A DNA stretch of 64,000 nucleotides from Bacillota bacterium (GCA_023435565.1 JAEYRN010000030.1:97384-161383), one strand, 5' to 3'; positions 41,897-51,924 are shown, counted from the first letter of the stretch. Made by a program: numbers and translations. The notes: generated from the letters alone by a model not told the origin.

Positions 41897-42370
41897 CTAA
41901 GCTTTTCCACCCATACCGGTTGAACCAAAACCTCCCACGCCACGTTTTGTTTCTTCCAATTCGTTAACTTCCTCCCAATCCATTCTGTATATAGGAAAAA
42001 ATGCAATTTGGGCAATACGATCACCCGGTTCAATTACATATTCTTGATCGCTCTCATTTTTAACTAAACAAATAATTTCTCCGCGATAATCACTATCAAT
42101 AACCCCAACCGCATTTGAAAGGGAAATGCCATGTTTTGAAGCCAAACCGCTTCTGGGGAAGATCAATGCTACCAAATCCGGTCCGGGTAATTCAATAGCG
42201 AGCCCTGTCGGTACACTGCCGCGTGATCGGGCCGGAATAGTGATTGGATTTTCACAACAAGCATGTAAATCCATTGCGGCTGAACCTTCCGTAGCGTAAA
42301 CAGGCATTGGTATTTTTGTCTTAATAAGCGGAGACATAATTTTGACCTTTACTTTTGACCCAATATTCAT
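41897..42370 (-). CDS. dut: Deoxyuridine triphosphatase (dUTPase)
   Basis: A 157-aa trimeric dUTPase hydrolysing dUTP to dUMP, which prevents uracil incorporation and feeds thymidylate synthesis. Motifs in order: AAMDLHA (1), PRSGLASKHGI (2), NAVGVIDSDYRGEI (3), PGDRIAQIAF (4) and RGVGGFGSTG (5). All five are present. It follows the M16 protease by 18 nt, the same neighbours as in Bacillus (ylxY-ymxG region with dut). Confidence 0.95.
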   Translation of the reverse strand: MNIGSKVKVKIMSPLIKTKIPMPVYATEGSAAMDLHACCENPITIPARSRGSVPTGLAIELPGPDLVALIFPRSGLASKHGISLSNAVGVIDSDYRGEIICLVKNESDQEYVIEPGDRIAQIAFFPIYRMDWEEVNELEETKRGVGGFGSTGMGGKA

Positions 42371-42388
42371 ATGACCCCCAAAAAACTC

Positions 42389-43618
42389 TTATATGGAATT
42401 AAATGGTCCAATAGCTGTTATTACAAGTTTGTTTTCTCCGAACATTTCCCCGGCAACACGTAAGACATCATCCTTGGTAACCGCTTCCAATTTAGCCACA
42501 CTCTCTTCGGGGGTGAGCAACTGTTCCTGATATAATTCGATTTTTGCAATCCGGCTCATTCGGTTACATGTACTTTCCAAGCTTAATAATAAATTCCCCT
42601 TTAGCTGCTCCTTTGCTCGGCTTAATTCTTTGTCGCTTACCGGTTCATTATTCAAACGCTCAATCTCTTGTTTAATTAAACCTTCTACTTCGTTATAATT
42701 TTTTAAACTAGTACCGGCGTAGACAGTAAAAATACCGGTATCTTTATAGGCGGAATGATTGGAACCTGTTACATAAACCAATCCTCGCTCCTCGCGTAAT
42801 TCTTGGAAAAGGCGGGAACTAACACTACCTCCCAAAATACTGTCTAAAACAAATACGGCATATCTATCCGAATGTCCCCGATTTACTCCACGTGTACCAA
42901 TACATAAATTGACTTGTTCAGTATCCTTGGTTTTTAAAACCAAATCCGGAGTGAAGGCCGGCAACTTAGGAAGTTTGGGCTTAAATACCCCGTTTAACTT
43001 CGTAAAGCTTTTTTCAACTTCTGCTATAATCTGGTCAATTTGGACATTTCCAGCTGCTGCAAAAACTATATTATCTGAAGTATAATGTTGTAACAAGTAA
43101 TCCATGATTACTTGTCGGTCGATTCGGGCAATCGATTCCGGAGTGCCTAAAATCGGCCAACCAAGAGGATGTCCCTTCATTACGGCTCCGGCAAATAAGT
43201 CGTGCACTAGTTCATCGGGAGAATCTTCGTAAGATTTAATTTCTTCCAGAACAACCTGTTTCTCTTTTTCAATCTCATCCGGAGCAAATAGAGAGTTGGT
43301 AAACATATCGGCTAAAAGGTCAATTCCTAGATGAAACCGTTCCCCCAATACTTTGGCGTAGTAACAGGTATACTCTTTAGTGGTAAATGCGTTTAATTGG
43401 CCTCCCACAGCGTCGATTTCCTCGGCGATTTGTTTGGTAGTACGCTTTGAAGTTCCTTTAAAAAGCATGTGCTCAATGAAATGGGAGATGCCGTTATTAT
43501 TCTGACTTTCATAGCGGGACCCAGTCCCCACCCAAACACCGATGGAAACGGAATGAACATGAGGTATGGATTCGCAGATTATTCGTAACCCATTGGGTAA
43601 TATTGCACGTTGATACAT
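42389..43618 (-). CDS. M16-family zinc processing protease (YmxG/MlpA type)
   Basis: A 409-aa protease with inverted zinc motif HFIEH (H46, E49, H50) and the downstream Glu region (about 120-126). It belongs to the mitochondrial-processing-peptidase-like family; in Bacillus the orthologue (MlpA/YmxG) follows ylxY. AAGGATAAAC precedes ATG at 43618. Upstream lies a 60-nt folded leader (43648-43706). It shares an operon with dut. Confidence 0.92.
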   Translation of the reverse strand: MYQRAILPNGLRIICESIPHVHSVSIGVWVGTGSRYESQNNNGISHFIEHMLFKGTSKRTTKQIAEEIDAVGGQLNAFTTKEYTCYYAKVLGERFHLGIDLLADMFTNSLFAPDEIEKEKQVVLEEIKSYEDSPDELVHDLFAGAVMKGHPLGWPILGTPESIARIDRQVIMDYLLQHYTSDNIVFAAAGNVQIDQIIAEVEKSFTKLNGVFKPKLPKLPAFTPDLVLKTKDTEQVNLCIGTRGVNRGHSDRYAVFVLDSILGGSVSSRLFQELREERGLVYVTGSNHSAYKDTGIFTVYAGTSLKNYNEVEGLIKQEIERLNNEPVSDKELSRAKEQLKGNLLLSLESTCNRMSRIAKIELYQEQLLTPEESVAKLEAVTKDDVLRVAGEMFGENKLVITAIGPFNSI

Positions 43619-43647
43619 GTTTATCCTTATCTATTTCTAATAAAATA

Positions 43648-43706
43648 ACAAACGCTCTTAATGATTATAAACCCGTTGTAATACGGCTCACGGTGTAAGC
43701 GTTTGT
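43648..43706. other. Inverted-repeat leader upstream of the M16 protease
   Basis: ACAAACGCT (43648-43656) pairs with AGCGTTTGT (43698-43706) across 41 nt, enclosing a smaller CCGT/ACGG hairpin. On the minus strand a T-rich stretch (TATTTTATT) follows, as in an attenuator. It is too short and weak to name. The rest of the 43619-43994 gap (376 nt between divergent genes) shows no gene. Confidence 0.4.
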
Positions 43707-43994
43707 TTTATAACTTAAAAATTAGTTCTACTTTTATTTTAAAAATCCTTTTTTATATATATGTGCAAGTTTCACGATCACCTTATAGTAAAATTCAGAA
43801 ATCAAGAAACCGCCAAGTTACAATAAGGTTTTTAAATACTCGGTGAATAATATTGCTTCACATTGTTTTATTCTAATTAGTTCCATTATTGCTTCTTCCT
43901 AACTGGTTTGGCTCGAAATACTTAAAGGTCGATTGTACCGAATGACGAAATAAACAACGGATGTTTTTTGAAAACTTCCGAAGGGAGTTTCTTA

Positions 43995-45290
43995 ATGCAA
44001 GGTAATTTAATAACTACTTTAGTCGCACTAATTTTTTATTTAACAACCGGATTATTCGGAGGTAATTCAACTCCGAACGAACCGATCCCATCTACACCTG
44101 TTAATATAGGACAAAACAGTAAATTCCCCCTTGCGGGGATGGTCAATAGTCAACAAGCTAATATCCGTAATGATTCTTCAAGCGACGGTTCAGTTATCGG
44201 CAGTACGGCAAAGGGTTCACGCCTTGTAATCATCGATGAAAAAAACGATTGGTATCGGGTCCAAACGGAAAATGGGACTGATGGGTGGATAGCCAAATGG
44301 ATGGTTACCACTAAAAATCTACCTAAAGGTTTGAGCAATTTACAATCCATGATTGCCGGTTATTATGTGGAAAGCTACCAGGATGATCCAAAAGGTCAAA
44401 CTGCCTTGACCAAAAATCTTGGCTCTATTAATACGGTAATCCCTTTTTCTTATAAGGTTGATCAATACGGCGCCATTAGTGGTAAGCATTATTCCAAACC
44501 GTATACCTTGGCCAAATCATCCGGGGCGCAAACTTTAGCGCTGGTTAATAATATCCAAGGTTCCAACTTTAACAGTAATACTATTCACCGAATGCTCTCA
44601 AATGCCGGTTCCCGTTCCCGGGCAGTAAATGGCATTGCCCGACTCCTAATTGAACAAGGCTACCGGGGAGTCAATATCGACTTTGAAAACATTCCGGCAA
44701 GGGACCGTATGTATTTAACCGCTTTTTTCAGAGAACTGGCATCGGTTCTTCGCCCTAAAAACCTTTTGGTGACGGCGTCAATTCCGGCTAAAACATATGA
44801 CGACAAAAACACTGCCCATTCCGGAGCCTTTGATTACCAAGCTATAGCGCCTTATCTCGATATGGTAATGATAATGACTTACGATGAACATTATTCCGGA
44901 GGGGATCCCGGTCCGGTAGCGTCATATCCATGGGTGGAGAAAGTAATCAACTATACGTTGAAATCTTTCCACCCCAGAAAAATTGTCCTTGGAATCGCGG
45001 CTTATGGTTATGACTGGGGTTTAGGAAAAGGTAAAGCCCTTCATTATAGCGGGATTCAAAAACTGATTAAAAACCATCAAGTCGCTCCGAAATGGCATTC
45101 CATATATAAGGTTCCTTACTTCACCTATAAAAGTTGGGGGGTAACCCACCAAGTCTGGTATGAAAATAGCTATAGCACTTCTTATAAAGTTGATTTGGTA
45201 AAAAAGTATGGGTTAAAAGGCGTCGCTGTCTGGCGTCTCGGTTATGAAGATCCTAATATCTGGAGTATTATTAGGCAGAAGCTATCTTAA
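43995..45290 (+). CDS. SH3b-GH18 glycoside hydrolase (spore/cell-wall type)
   Basis: A 431-aa protein from ATG at 43995 (GAAGGGAG upstream). A signal peptide (about 1-22) precedes a bacterial SH3 domain (about 46-100: ANIRNDSSSDGSVIGS, DWYRVQTENGTDGWI). A GH18 domain follows to the end, with catalytic signature GVNIDFENI (about 227-235; the Glu is the acid). GAAYGYDW-like IAAYGYDWG and VMIMTYDEH are typical of the YaaH/SleL/CwlO-type GH18 group that trims cortex or wall N-acetylglucosamine. It lies alone on the plus strand amid minus-strand genes. Confidence 0.9.
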   Translation: MQGNLITTLVALIFYLTTGLFGGNSTPNEPIPSTPVNIGQNSKFPLAGMVNSQQANIRNDSSSDGSVIGSTAKGSRLVIIDEKNDWYRVQTENGTDGWIAKWMVTTKNLPKGLSNLQSMIAGYYVESYQDDPKGQTALTKNLGSINTVIPFSYKVDQYGAISGKHYSKPYTLAKSSGAQTLALVNNIQGSNFNSNTIHRMLSNAGSRSRAVNGIARLLIEQGYRGVNIDFENIPARDRMYLTAFFRELASVLRPKNLLVTASIPAKTYDDKNTAHSGAFDYQAIAPYLDMVMIMTYDEHYSGGDPGPVASYPWVEKVINYTLKSFHPRKIVLGIAAYGYDWGLGKGKALHYSGIQKLIKNHQVAPKWHSIYKVPYFTYKSWGVTHQVWYENSYSTSYKVDLVKKYGLKGVAVWRLGYEDPNIWSIIRQKLS

Positions 45291-45538
45291 ATATTGTAGT
45301 CAGGAGCCAGGAGCTAGGTGTCAGTTTATTGAAAGCACATGTTAGTAAAAACCCGAAACCGTTATTCATACTGACTCTTGTCTTCATAGCTCCTGGCAAC
45401 TTTATCTAATACCTAAGCTTTACGTACATTGCTAACAACTCATGTACAATTATCTTCTATCTCCTTTATATACAATCCCAAAGCTCTACCCACACTCCTA
45501 GCTCCCAACTTCTAAACTTCTGATTACTGCACCTCCGA
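45291..45538. repeat. Degenerate intergenic repeat region
   Basis: No gene is seen. Diverged copies of an AGGAGC/GCTCCT word recur: CCAGGAGCTA (45307-45316), TAGCTCCTGG (45387-45396, inverted) and CCTAGCTCCC (45501 region). Such degenerate words are common in Bacillota intergenic DNA. The pair may also form a long hairpin after the GH18 gene. Confidence 0.4.
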
Positions 45539-46519
45539 CTAATTCTCTAAAACCACGGACACCGTTCCAGGTTCCAAACCTCTCTTACGGAGTGAACGGA
45601 TTAATTCTCGGAGAGTGGTTTTGGTAGGGGCGGTTGGATGTAACAAAATTATCCCACCAGCTTCAATTTTGGATAAGACTCTATTTAGCAAAATTTCCGG
45701 GGCTGGATTCTTCCAATCCACCGAATCGACAGACCACATAATTGTTTGATAACCTAATTCTCCAGCTGTGCTAACAATTAAGGGACTGATTTCACCGTAT
45801 GGGGGAGCAAACAGGTTATTGGTTTTTTTTCCGGTAACCGATTGAATGAGCCGTTCGTTTTCAGTAATTAACCGTTTAAGTTCTTCACGCTTCATTTGTA
45901 AAGGATGGCCGTGAAAAAGCCCATGATTCCCAAGTTCATGACCGTATCGAATTAGTTCCCTGGTTTGTTCGGGAAATGCTTTCACCCATGAACCCACCAA
46001 AAAAAAGGTAGCTTTTGTCTTCTCCTCAGCTAAAATTTTCAACATATCCGGAAGGTGTTCCTCGCCCCAAGCTACGTTAATTGCCAAAGCAACTCTTGAT
46101 GATTCGCGGTTACCATGATATACCGGTTTGAAATATTCTTCCGTAATCGTTGGTTCCATTTCGGTAATTAGTAGTTTTAGTTCTGATCCAGGTGCAGCCA
46201 GGCAGACTTGATATACAGTCTCAGCCACTTTGACACTTCTTCCGGGTTTGGCGGGAATAATTTCGCCCGTTTCTAGGAAATACGAAGCATTAATCGGCTC
46301 CCGATTAATTTTTGCTGCCCACATTTTTACCAATGCAGTTAATTCTTTTGGGAGCATCCCTTGGACTAAGTGCCCTTCCAGTTTAACCCCTGGTTTAACT
46401 CCGTAAATCTTTCGTAAAATCGTTCCGCGGTTAAGTAAAACTCCGACAGTCAATATTAACACGATTAGTGAAAATAAGACCAACCGGAGTTGTTTCTGAT
46501 CAAAAAAGATGATTTTCAC
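45539..46519 (-). CDS. YlxY-like polysaccharide deacetylase homologue, metal site altered
   Basis: A 326-aa protein from GTG at 46519, which follows GGGGGGG by 8 nt. It has an N-terminal membrane anchor (about 12-30), a variable domain and a NodB domain (about 140-320). Canonical NodB starts with TFDDG, whose Asp pair binds metal and catalyses; here it reads ALAINVAWGEEH. This matches the YlxY subgroup, whose members keep HGLFHGHP but lack the Asp pair. It may bind rather than deacetylate. Its place beside the M16 protease and dut is conserved in Bacillus-type genomes. Confidence 0.85.
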   Translation of the reverse strand: MKIIFFDQKQLRLVLFSLIVLILTVGVLLNRGTILRKIYGVKPGVKLEGHLVQGMLPKELTALVKMWAAKINREPINASYFLETGEIIPAKPGRSVKVAETVYQVCLAAPGSELKLLITEMEPTITEEYFKPVYHGNRESSRVALAINVAWGEEHLPDMLKILAEEKTKATFFLVGSWVKAFPEQTRELIRYGHELGNHGLFHGHPLQMKREELKRLITENERLIQSVTGKKTNNLFAPPYGEISPLIVSTAGELGYQTIMWSVDSVDWKNPAPEILLNRVLSKIEAGGIILLHPTAPTKTTLRELIRSLRKRGLEPGTVSVVLEN

Positions 46520-46664
46520 TTGGTGTTCCCCCCCGACCATACATATAGGTTAAAGTACATTTTAAAGCCGAATCCAAGTAACATCAAATCGAAGTTTCAT
46601 CATTAAAACTTTTATTCAAAAGTCGGGTTCGGTAGAACAATAACAGAAAGTATAGTAAGATAAA

Positions 46665-47816
46665 CTATTCGGCGATTTCTTTTAAGATTAGCCCCGCGGC
46701 CCGTTCCATTACTCCCGGCGGCCCAATAAGCTCCCGTACTTTTTTTAAGTCCGTTCTCATTTGTCGGTTGTATTGGGAGTCATTTAAAATTGTCTTGAGA
46801 TAATTCACGATATTTTGACCGTTTACATTTTCCTGAAGTAATTCGGGATATACTTTTCGATCTAAAATCAGATTAGGGGAGGCCACAGTCATTTCTTTCT
46901 TAAACCGTGATGAAGCTAATCTGCGGTAGATAAAAAATGACATTTTGGAAACCTGGTAAATCACTATTGACGGAGTGCTAAGCAATGCCGCTTCTAATGT
47001 GGCCGTACCCGAAGCAATAACTGCTCCGTCAGCGGCAGCTAACAAGTTGTATACATCCCCATCTTTAATTACCAAATCGGCCGAGTACTGATTGATAATC
47101 GATTCCAAATCCTCCCGATTAATCGAAGCGGCTTTTGGAATTACCCATTTAATATTTTCTTCCCGACTGAGGATGGTTGCCGCTTCAAGCATCGGTCCAA
47201 GCAATCGTAATATTTCCTGTCTTCTACTGCCAGGAAGCAATGCAACTAACTTTTGGTCAGATGTTATTCCTAATTGGTCACGATATTCTTTCGGTTTTAT
47301 GTCATTTTTAACCCGGTCAATTAATGGATATCCCACGGAAACGACTTTAATCCCGAATTGCCGGTAAAATTCCGCTTCAAAAGGAAATACCGCAAGTAAC
47401 AGCCGGATTCGTTCCGCCATTTTTACGGCCCGGCTCTCACCATAAGCCCAGGCTGAAGGGGAAAACATACATACTACGGGTATCCCCATTTTTTGGGCTT
47501 CCTTAGCTAATACCATATTAAATCCCCATGAATCAAGCCAAATTATAATATCGGGCCTTCGTTTCTGCCATTCAGCCACCGATGTCTTAATGAGCTTTTT
47601 TAAGCTTCGAATATTTTTCAATGCTTCTACAAAACCAAGCGTACTCATACAAGTCGGATCAAAAAGGAGTTCCATGCCGGCGCCTGCCATCTTAGGTCCG
47701 CCGATCCCATAAAAGTAAGCATCCGGAGCTTTTTTGCGGATTTCCTTTAGTAATACCTCCCCATGCATATCGCCGGAAAACTCACAGGTTGAAAAAAATA
47801 TTACTGGCTTTCTCAT
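46665..47816 (-). CDS. lpxB: Lipid-A-disaccharide synthase
   Basis: A 383-aa GT19 glycosyltransferase joining UDP-2,3-diacylglucosamine and lipid X to make the lipid A disaccharide. FSTCEFSGDMHG (about 7-18) corresponds to the family GExSGD motif. Others are GIGGPKMAGAGMELLFD, SPSAWAYGESR, LLPGSRRQEI, and DGAVIASGTATLEAALLSTPSIVIYQ (about 265-290, in segments). This protein is diagnostic of an LPS-bearing outer membrane. No other lpx genes are adjacent. The gene is followed upstream by an anchored DUF2993 protein. Confidence 0.92.
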   Translation of the reverse strand: MRKPVIFFSTCEFSGDMHGEVLLKEIRKKAPDAYFYGIGGPKMAGAGMELLFDPTCMSTLGFVEALKNIRSLKKLIKTSVAEWQKRRPDIIIWLDSWGFNMVLAKEAQKMGIPVVCMFSPSAWAYGESRAVKMAERIRLLLAVFPFEAEFYRQFGIKVVSVGYPLIDRVKNDIKPKEYRDQLGITSDQKLVALLPGSRRQEILRLLGPMLEAATILSREENIKWVIPKAASINREDLESIINQYSADLVIKDGDVYNLLAAADGAVIASGTATLEAALLSTPSIVIYQVSKMSFFIYRRLASSRFKKEMTVASPNLILDRKVYPELLQENVNGQNIVNYLKTILNDSQYNRQMRTDLKKVRELIGPPGVMERAAGLILKEIAE

Positions 47817-47878
47817 TATCAATTCACCATCCACCCAGCTTTGTTGTCTCCAACTTTCAATTCGATGTTGTCAAAGCG

Positions 47879-48625
47879 TTACCTGCTAGAAGTTTTAATA
47901 TCTTCCATGGTAACCTTAATTTTCTTTTCATCCAATGATAAACTGCTAATTTTTAAAGGCCAACCTTCCATGATCCCAAACTCTATTGGTAACTGTTCAC
48001 TAACGATTCGCAATAATGTGCCGGATACTTTTTGATCGGCTATTAACAGCCGAGTCGGATAAAACCGTAATTGTTTTTCTGATATAGCCCTAAGGTCACC
48101 TTCAAGCTCAATTGAAACATGGTTTTTAAAAATATAAGCCCAACCCGAAAGGATCAAGCCTCCCTTTTTAATCCTGAGGTTACTATTGAACTCGGGATAA
48201 CGTAAATCTAAATACTCATTAAGGGCCGCTTCATCAATAACACCAATAATTTGGGTGGGTTCCATTTTAATAATTTGCAATTGTTTTGCTGTAAGCAATT
48301 TCGGTAAATCAAACCAAAATCCCTGGCTATCTATAAATAACTTGGAATAACGCAAATCGTTTAATATACAATTTGTGGCATTAACCCATATTTGATTTAC
48401 CTTACCGGCAAAAATATCACCCATTCTTAGCCAACTGATTTCTGCTGTGATTTGACTTTTATCCCCTGCTTCTTCAGTCAACTCCCGCCGCAAACCATAG
48501 CGAATCCAATAATTCATCCCAATTTCAGTTAATAATAAAGTTAAAAAACCCCCAAGGATTAATATTAATATGAATTTGGTTACGTTTGGTTTTGGTGACT
48601 GTAAAAATTTATTAAACCAATTCAG
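47879..48625 (-). CDS. DUF2993 (LmeA-like) membrane-anchored protein, probable CTG start
   Basis: From the ATG at 48517 this is 212 aa, but the frame remains open upstream. A CTG at 48625, preceded by GGAGG at 8 nt, would add 36 residues. Those include a membrane anchor (KFILILILGGFLTLLLTE). That gives 248 aa with the normal anchored layout of DUF2993 proteins, which bind phospholipids in the envelope. No ATG, GTG or TTG lies in a better place. The body is beta-rich with repeated I/V-x-I patterns. It precedes lpxB in the same direction by about 60 nt, so joint expression is likely. Confidence 0.7.
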   Translation of the reverse strand: MNWFNKFLQSPKPNVTKFILILILGGFLTLLLTEIGMNYWIRYGLRRELTEEAGDKSQITAEISWLRMGDIFAGKVNQIWVNATNCILNDLRYSKLFIDSQGFWFDLPKLLTAKQLQIIKMEPTQIIGVIDEAALNEYLDLRYPEFNSNLRIKKGGLILSGWAYIFKNHVSIELEGDLRAISEKQLRFYPTRLLIADQKVSGTLLRIVSEQLPIEFGIMEGWPLKISSLSLDEKKIKVTMEDIKTSSR

Positions 48626-48730
48626 GATAACTACCTCCGTTAAATTCAGGTTTATTTTAATATTTCACCCCGAAGATCTTTCATTCATACGGTCTTAACA
48701 CTGAGCCCGTGGTTAACAAAGTACAGCAAC

Positions 48731-48751
48731 AAAAAAGACGGGATACCCGCC
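48731..48751 (-). terminator. Terminator of the MCP gene
   Basis: On the minus strand GGCGGG-TAT-CCCGTC (6 bp, one G-T) followed by TTTTTT. About 45 nt past the stop at 48797. Confidence 0.75.
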
Positions 48752-48796
48752 TTTAAATGTTTGTTAACATTAATATATTTCGAACCAAGATTATTA

Positions 48797-50497
48797 CTAC
48801 TCGATATCAAAAGCGGATATTGATTCTTTCAGCTTATTAGCGATAGTAGCCAAATTCTCAGCCATACTGGTAACTTCTTGAGCAGCAGCGCTTTGTTCTT
48901 CGGTAGTAGCCGAAACTTCTTCGGTGCTGGCCATGCTTTCTTCACTGATGGTAGCAATATTAGAAATAGCGTTAATAACGTTTTCATTCTTCTCCGCCAT
49001 ATGGTGAGCGGATACGGCAACCATATTGATCTGGGCCATAACATCCCGTAATTCTTTGAAAATGTTTTCAAAAGTAACCGTTGCCTCACCAGCCAAAGCT
49101 TTACCCGCTTCAACCTTACTCATACCCTTTTGAATTGTTTCAACCGCGCGACTGGTTTTTAACTTCATTTGGATGATCAAATCAGCAATCATCTGTGCCG
49201 ATTGTTTTGATTGTTCCGCTAATTTTGCGGTTTCTTTAGCAACGATACTAAATCCTTTACCATGAGCCCCGGCCCGGGCCGCCTCAATTGATGCGTTAAG
49301 CGCAAGTAAACTGGTTTGTTCGGCAATACCACTAATAACCGCTGTAATTTCACTAATCTCTCCCGAAGCTTGGTTAACATCATCGATAACTTCAGCAACT
49401 TCTCTAGTAGATTGATACAGCTCATTAATTTCATTGGCAACGTCGGCGGTAACTTTTTGACCCAACACCGCCGAATCGGCCATTCTTTCAGAAACTTTGG
49501 CGATATCCGATGTATCGGTGGAAACTTTCCGGACCAATCCGCTCAATTCATTGATTGTTAACGCTGTATCGTTAATTTGAGAAGTCTGTTCGGAGGAAGC
49601 ATTGGCCAAATCCTCCATAGCGGCGGCAACCTCTGTTGCCGAACGTCCCGATTCTAAAGAAGCGTCTCTAAGTTCCTTACTGGCAGTCAGAATACTTTCC
49701 GCTCCAAGATTAATACCTCGAATCAAGTTACGGAGTTCGGTCAAAGCATGGTTAATCCCCATAACAACAGCCGTAGCTTCATAACAACCTTTCGCTTCGA
49801 TATTACGCGATAAATCGCCGGTAGCTAATGATTTGGCCGTATTTACCAATACCTTTAGCGGTCGGGAAACTGACGCGGCAATGGTTACTCCTAGTAAAAG
49901 CGAAATAAATATACTAAGAACCAATACCACTGTCATGTTTTTCTGAATTTCCTGGGAAGATTCTTTTCCAAACGTAACTGACTCCGAAGCCGAAATAATG
50001 ATTTGATTTCCTAATCCTTGGAGTACAGATAAAGCGCTATTTAAGCTCATATCTAATTCGGTAAAGTTTTCTTTAGTGATTGGTTTTTCTAAAGTTAAGA
50101 TAACCTTACCCAATATTTTATTTAGTTCTTCAGCTTGATCGGGATTAATGCTTTTTAAAGAATCAACACTCTGGGTTTTAGTAGCTTCAGAGAAATTAAT
50201 CAAAAAATAACCATGTTTTTCAGGAGCTAATCCTTTTAAATAATTGGCCCTTAGTTTATGCAATTCATCACTCAAAAAATAGACATCATGAAATTTACGG
50301 ACATTATCATTAAAGACCGTATTAGTAACCTGCTGCATACTATCGATTACTCGGATTCCACTAGATCCCTCATAAATAATAAAAGCAATCAAGATAACAA
50401 TAATAACAAATATCTGCTGAAGAACTTTGAGTTTAGAAAGGGGTAAAAGTATTAAATCTCTAATTTTTTGAAAAAAATGTAACACCTTTTTAATCAT
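48797..50497 (-). CDS. Methyl-accepting chemotaxis protein
   Basis: A 566-aa receptor: TM1 at about 24-44, a four-helix-bundle-type sensor (about 45-190), TM2 (about 190-212), HAMP (about 213-265) and a coiled-coil signalling domain. The signalling domain carries the conserved hairpin [19 protein letters not shown] (about 405-423). It transmits ligand binding to CheA/CheW. GGAGGG precedes ATG at 50497. Its 5' untranslated region carries an 85-nt double inverted repeat (see separate entry). The C-terminus lacks a CheR-binding pentapeptide. Confidence 0.95.
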   Translation of the reverse strand: MIKKVLHFFQKIRDLILLPLSKLKVLQQIFVIIVILIAFIIYEGSSGIRVIDSMQQVTNTVFNDNVRKFHDVYFLSDELHKLRANYLKGLAPEKHGYFLINFSEATKTQSVDSLKSINPDQAEELNKILGKVILTLEKPITKENFTELDMSLNSALSVLQGLGNQIIISASESVTFGKESSQEIQKNMTVVLVLSIFISLLLGVTIAASVSRPLKVLVNTAKSLATGDLSRNIEAKGCYEATAVVMGINHALTELRNLIRGINLGAESILTASKELRDASLESGRSATEVAAAMEDLANASSEQTSQINDTALTINELSGLVRKVSTDTSDIAKVSERMADSAVLGQKVTADVANEINELYQSTREVAEVIDDVNQASGEISEITAVISGIAEQTSLLALNASIEAARAGAHGKGFSIVAKETAKLAEQSKQSAQMIADLIIQMKLKTSRAVETIQKGMSKVEAGKALAGEATVTFENIFKELRDVMAQINMVAVSAHHMAEKNENVINAISNIATISEESMASTEEVSATTEEQSAAAQEVTSMAENLATIANKLKESISAFDIE

Positions 50498-50519
50498 TCC
50501 AGACCCTCCATATTTGATA

Positions 50520-50604
50520 TATAAGTTGAATTAAATTTCCAATATGCATCAGCTCCCTAAAGCCGGAGCTGATGAAAAAATTAATGAATTTAATTCAACT
50601 TATA
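50520..50604 (-). other. Nested perfect inverted repeats in the MCP leader
   Basis: TATAAGTTGAATTAAATT (50520-50537) and AATTTAATTCAACTTATA (50587-50604) are perfectly complementary over 18 bp. Inside, CATCAGCTCC (50547-50556) and GGAGCTGATG (50565-50574) form a second perfect 10-bp stem with an 8-nt loop. The outer arm ends about 22 nt before the MCP start codon. The fold resembles neither the c-di-GMP nor other riboswitches I know. The rest of the 50498-50853 gap has no gene. Confidence 0.85.
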
Positions 50605-50853
50605 ACAGCTGTAATAGGATGAAGAAAACTCTTTTATCCTATATTGCCTCCCACTAAACTGGGTCTAATATATCTTCGACAATCATCCTAAAAACCTTTA
50701 AGAATAATGATATAAAGAATATTTTGGAAAAAATCAAATTCAAAACGGATTCAAAATTGTAATCTACAGATAAATAATGAAGGGCCGGATTTATAGATCA
50801 TCCATCGGAAAATCCCGGTAGTATCCTCAGTCAAAACGCTCAAAACATAAACT

Positions 50854-51924
50854 TTAATTCATTTTGGAAATAATGGCATCAGCCATTTCCTTAGTACCTA
50901 CTGCGGTCGGATCATTTCGATCTTGTTTCATATCATAGGTTACGGCTTTATTTTCAGCTATCACTGCGGCTACAGCCCGTTCCAACCGATCGGCGGCTTC
51001 AGTTTCACCGATATGCCTTAACATCAACATCCCTGAAAGAATTAACGCCGTCGGATTAACTTTATTTTGCCCTTTATACTTAGGAGCTGACCCGTGAGTC
51101 GGCTCAAATAAAGCAACTCCATCACCAATATTAGCGCCTGGAGCTACTCCCAGACCGCCAACCAAGCCGGCGCAAAGATCCGAAAGAATATCTCCATAAA
51201 GATTGGACATTACCAAAACATCAAACGCTTCCGGGCGTTGTACCAGTTGCATGCACATTGCATCGACCAAAACTTCTTCATATGCGATTTTCCCCTCATA
51301 CTCCTTAGCCACTTCCCGGGCAACCCGATAAAATAATCCGTCGGTAAATTTCATGATATTCGCCTTTGCTACGGCTGTTACTTTTTTTCGGCCATTCTGG
51401 ACCGCATATTCAAAGGCATATTTGACGATTCTTCGACATCCTGTAATGGAGAAAGGTTTAATAGAAATCGCCGAATCTTCCCTGATTTTCCCATTGGACA
51501 TGCCGATAATTTGTTTAGCTTCCGTAGAACCAAGATCAAATTCCACACCAGCATATAAATCTTCACTGTTTTCCCTAATCATTACCACATCAATGTCCTG
51601 GTAACGAGAACGAACTCCCGGGTATGTTTTACAGGGACGGACACAAGCATAAAGATTTAGGGCATGACGTAAAGCAACATTAACACTACGAAATCCGGTT
51701 CCAATCGGGGTAGTAATCGGTCCTTTTAAAGCAACTTTGTTGCGTCGGACTGATTCCAAAACCGCATCCGGAAGCGGTGTCCCGTATTGTTCCATCACAT
51801 CGACACCGGCATCATGTACTTCCCAATCAATTTTTACTCCAGTAGCGTCAATCACCCGGCGGGCCGCTTCTGTCAATTCAGGTCCGGTTCCATCCCCGGG
51901 AATAAGAGTAATCTTATGAGCCAA
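50854..51924 (-). CDS. icd: NAD-dependent isocitrate dehydrogenase
   Basis: A 356-aa enzyme of the isocitrate/isopropylmalate dehydrogenase family, from TTG at 51924 (GGGAGAA upstream). [20 protein letters not shown] (Ser and Asn at the substrate site, about 72-91) indicates isocitrate rather than isopropylmalate. [14 protein letters not shown] and [19 protein letters not shown] are typical of the NAD-type mitochondrial-like group. It oxidises isocitrate to 2-oxoglutarate. Isolated from other TCA genes here. An in-frame start at 51978 has no ribosome site. Confidence 0.85.
   Translation of the reverse strand: MAHKITLIPGDGTGPELTEAARRVIDATGVKIDWEVHDAGVDVMEQYGTPLPDAVLESVRRNKVALKGPITTPIGTGFRSVNVALRHALNLYACVRPCKTYPGVRSRYQDIDVVMIRENSEDLYAGVEFDLGSTEAKQIIGMSNGKIREDSAISIKPFSITGCRRIVKYAFEYAVQNGRKKVTAVAKANIMKFTDGLFYRVAREVAKEYEGKIAYEEVLVDAMCMQLVQRPEAFDVLVMSNLYGDILSDLCAGLVGGLGVAPGANIGDGVALFEPTHGSAPKYKGQNKVNPTALILSGMLMLRHIGETEAADRLERAVAAVIAENKAVTYDMKQDRNDPTAVGTKEMADAIISKMN

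Noticed and set aside
50498..50853. A cyclic-di-GMP riboswitch in front of the MCP gene
   Set aside because: The nested repeats lack the conserved GCACAGGGCAAACC-type elements, so only an unnamed structure is reported.
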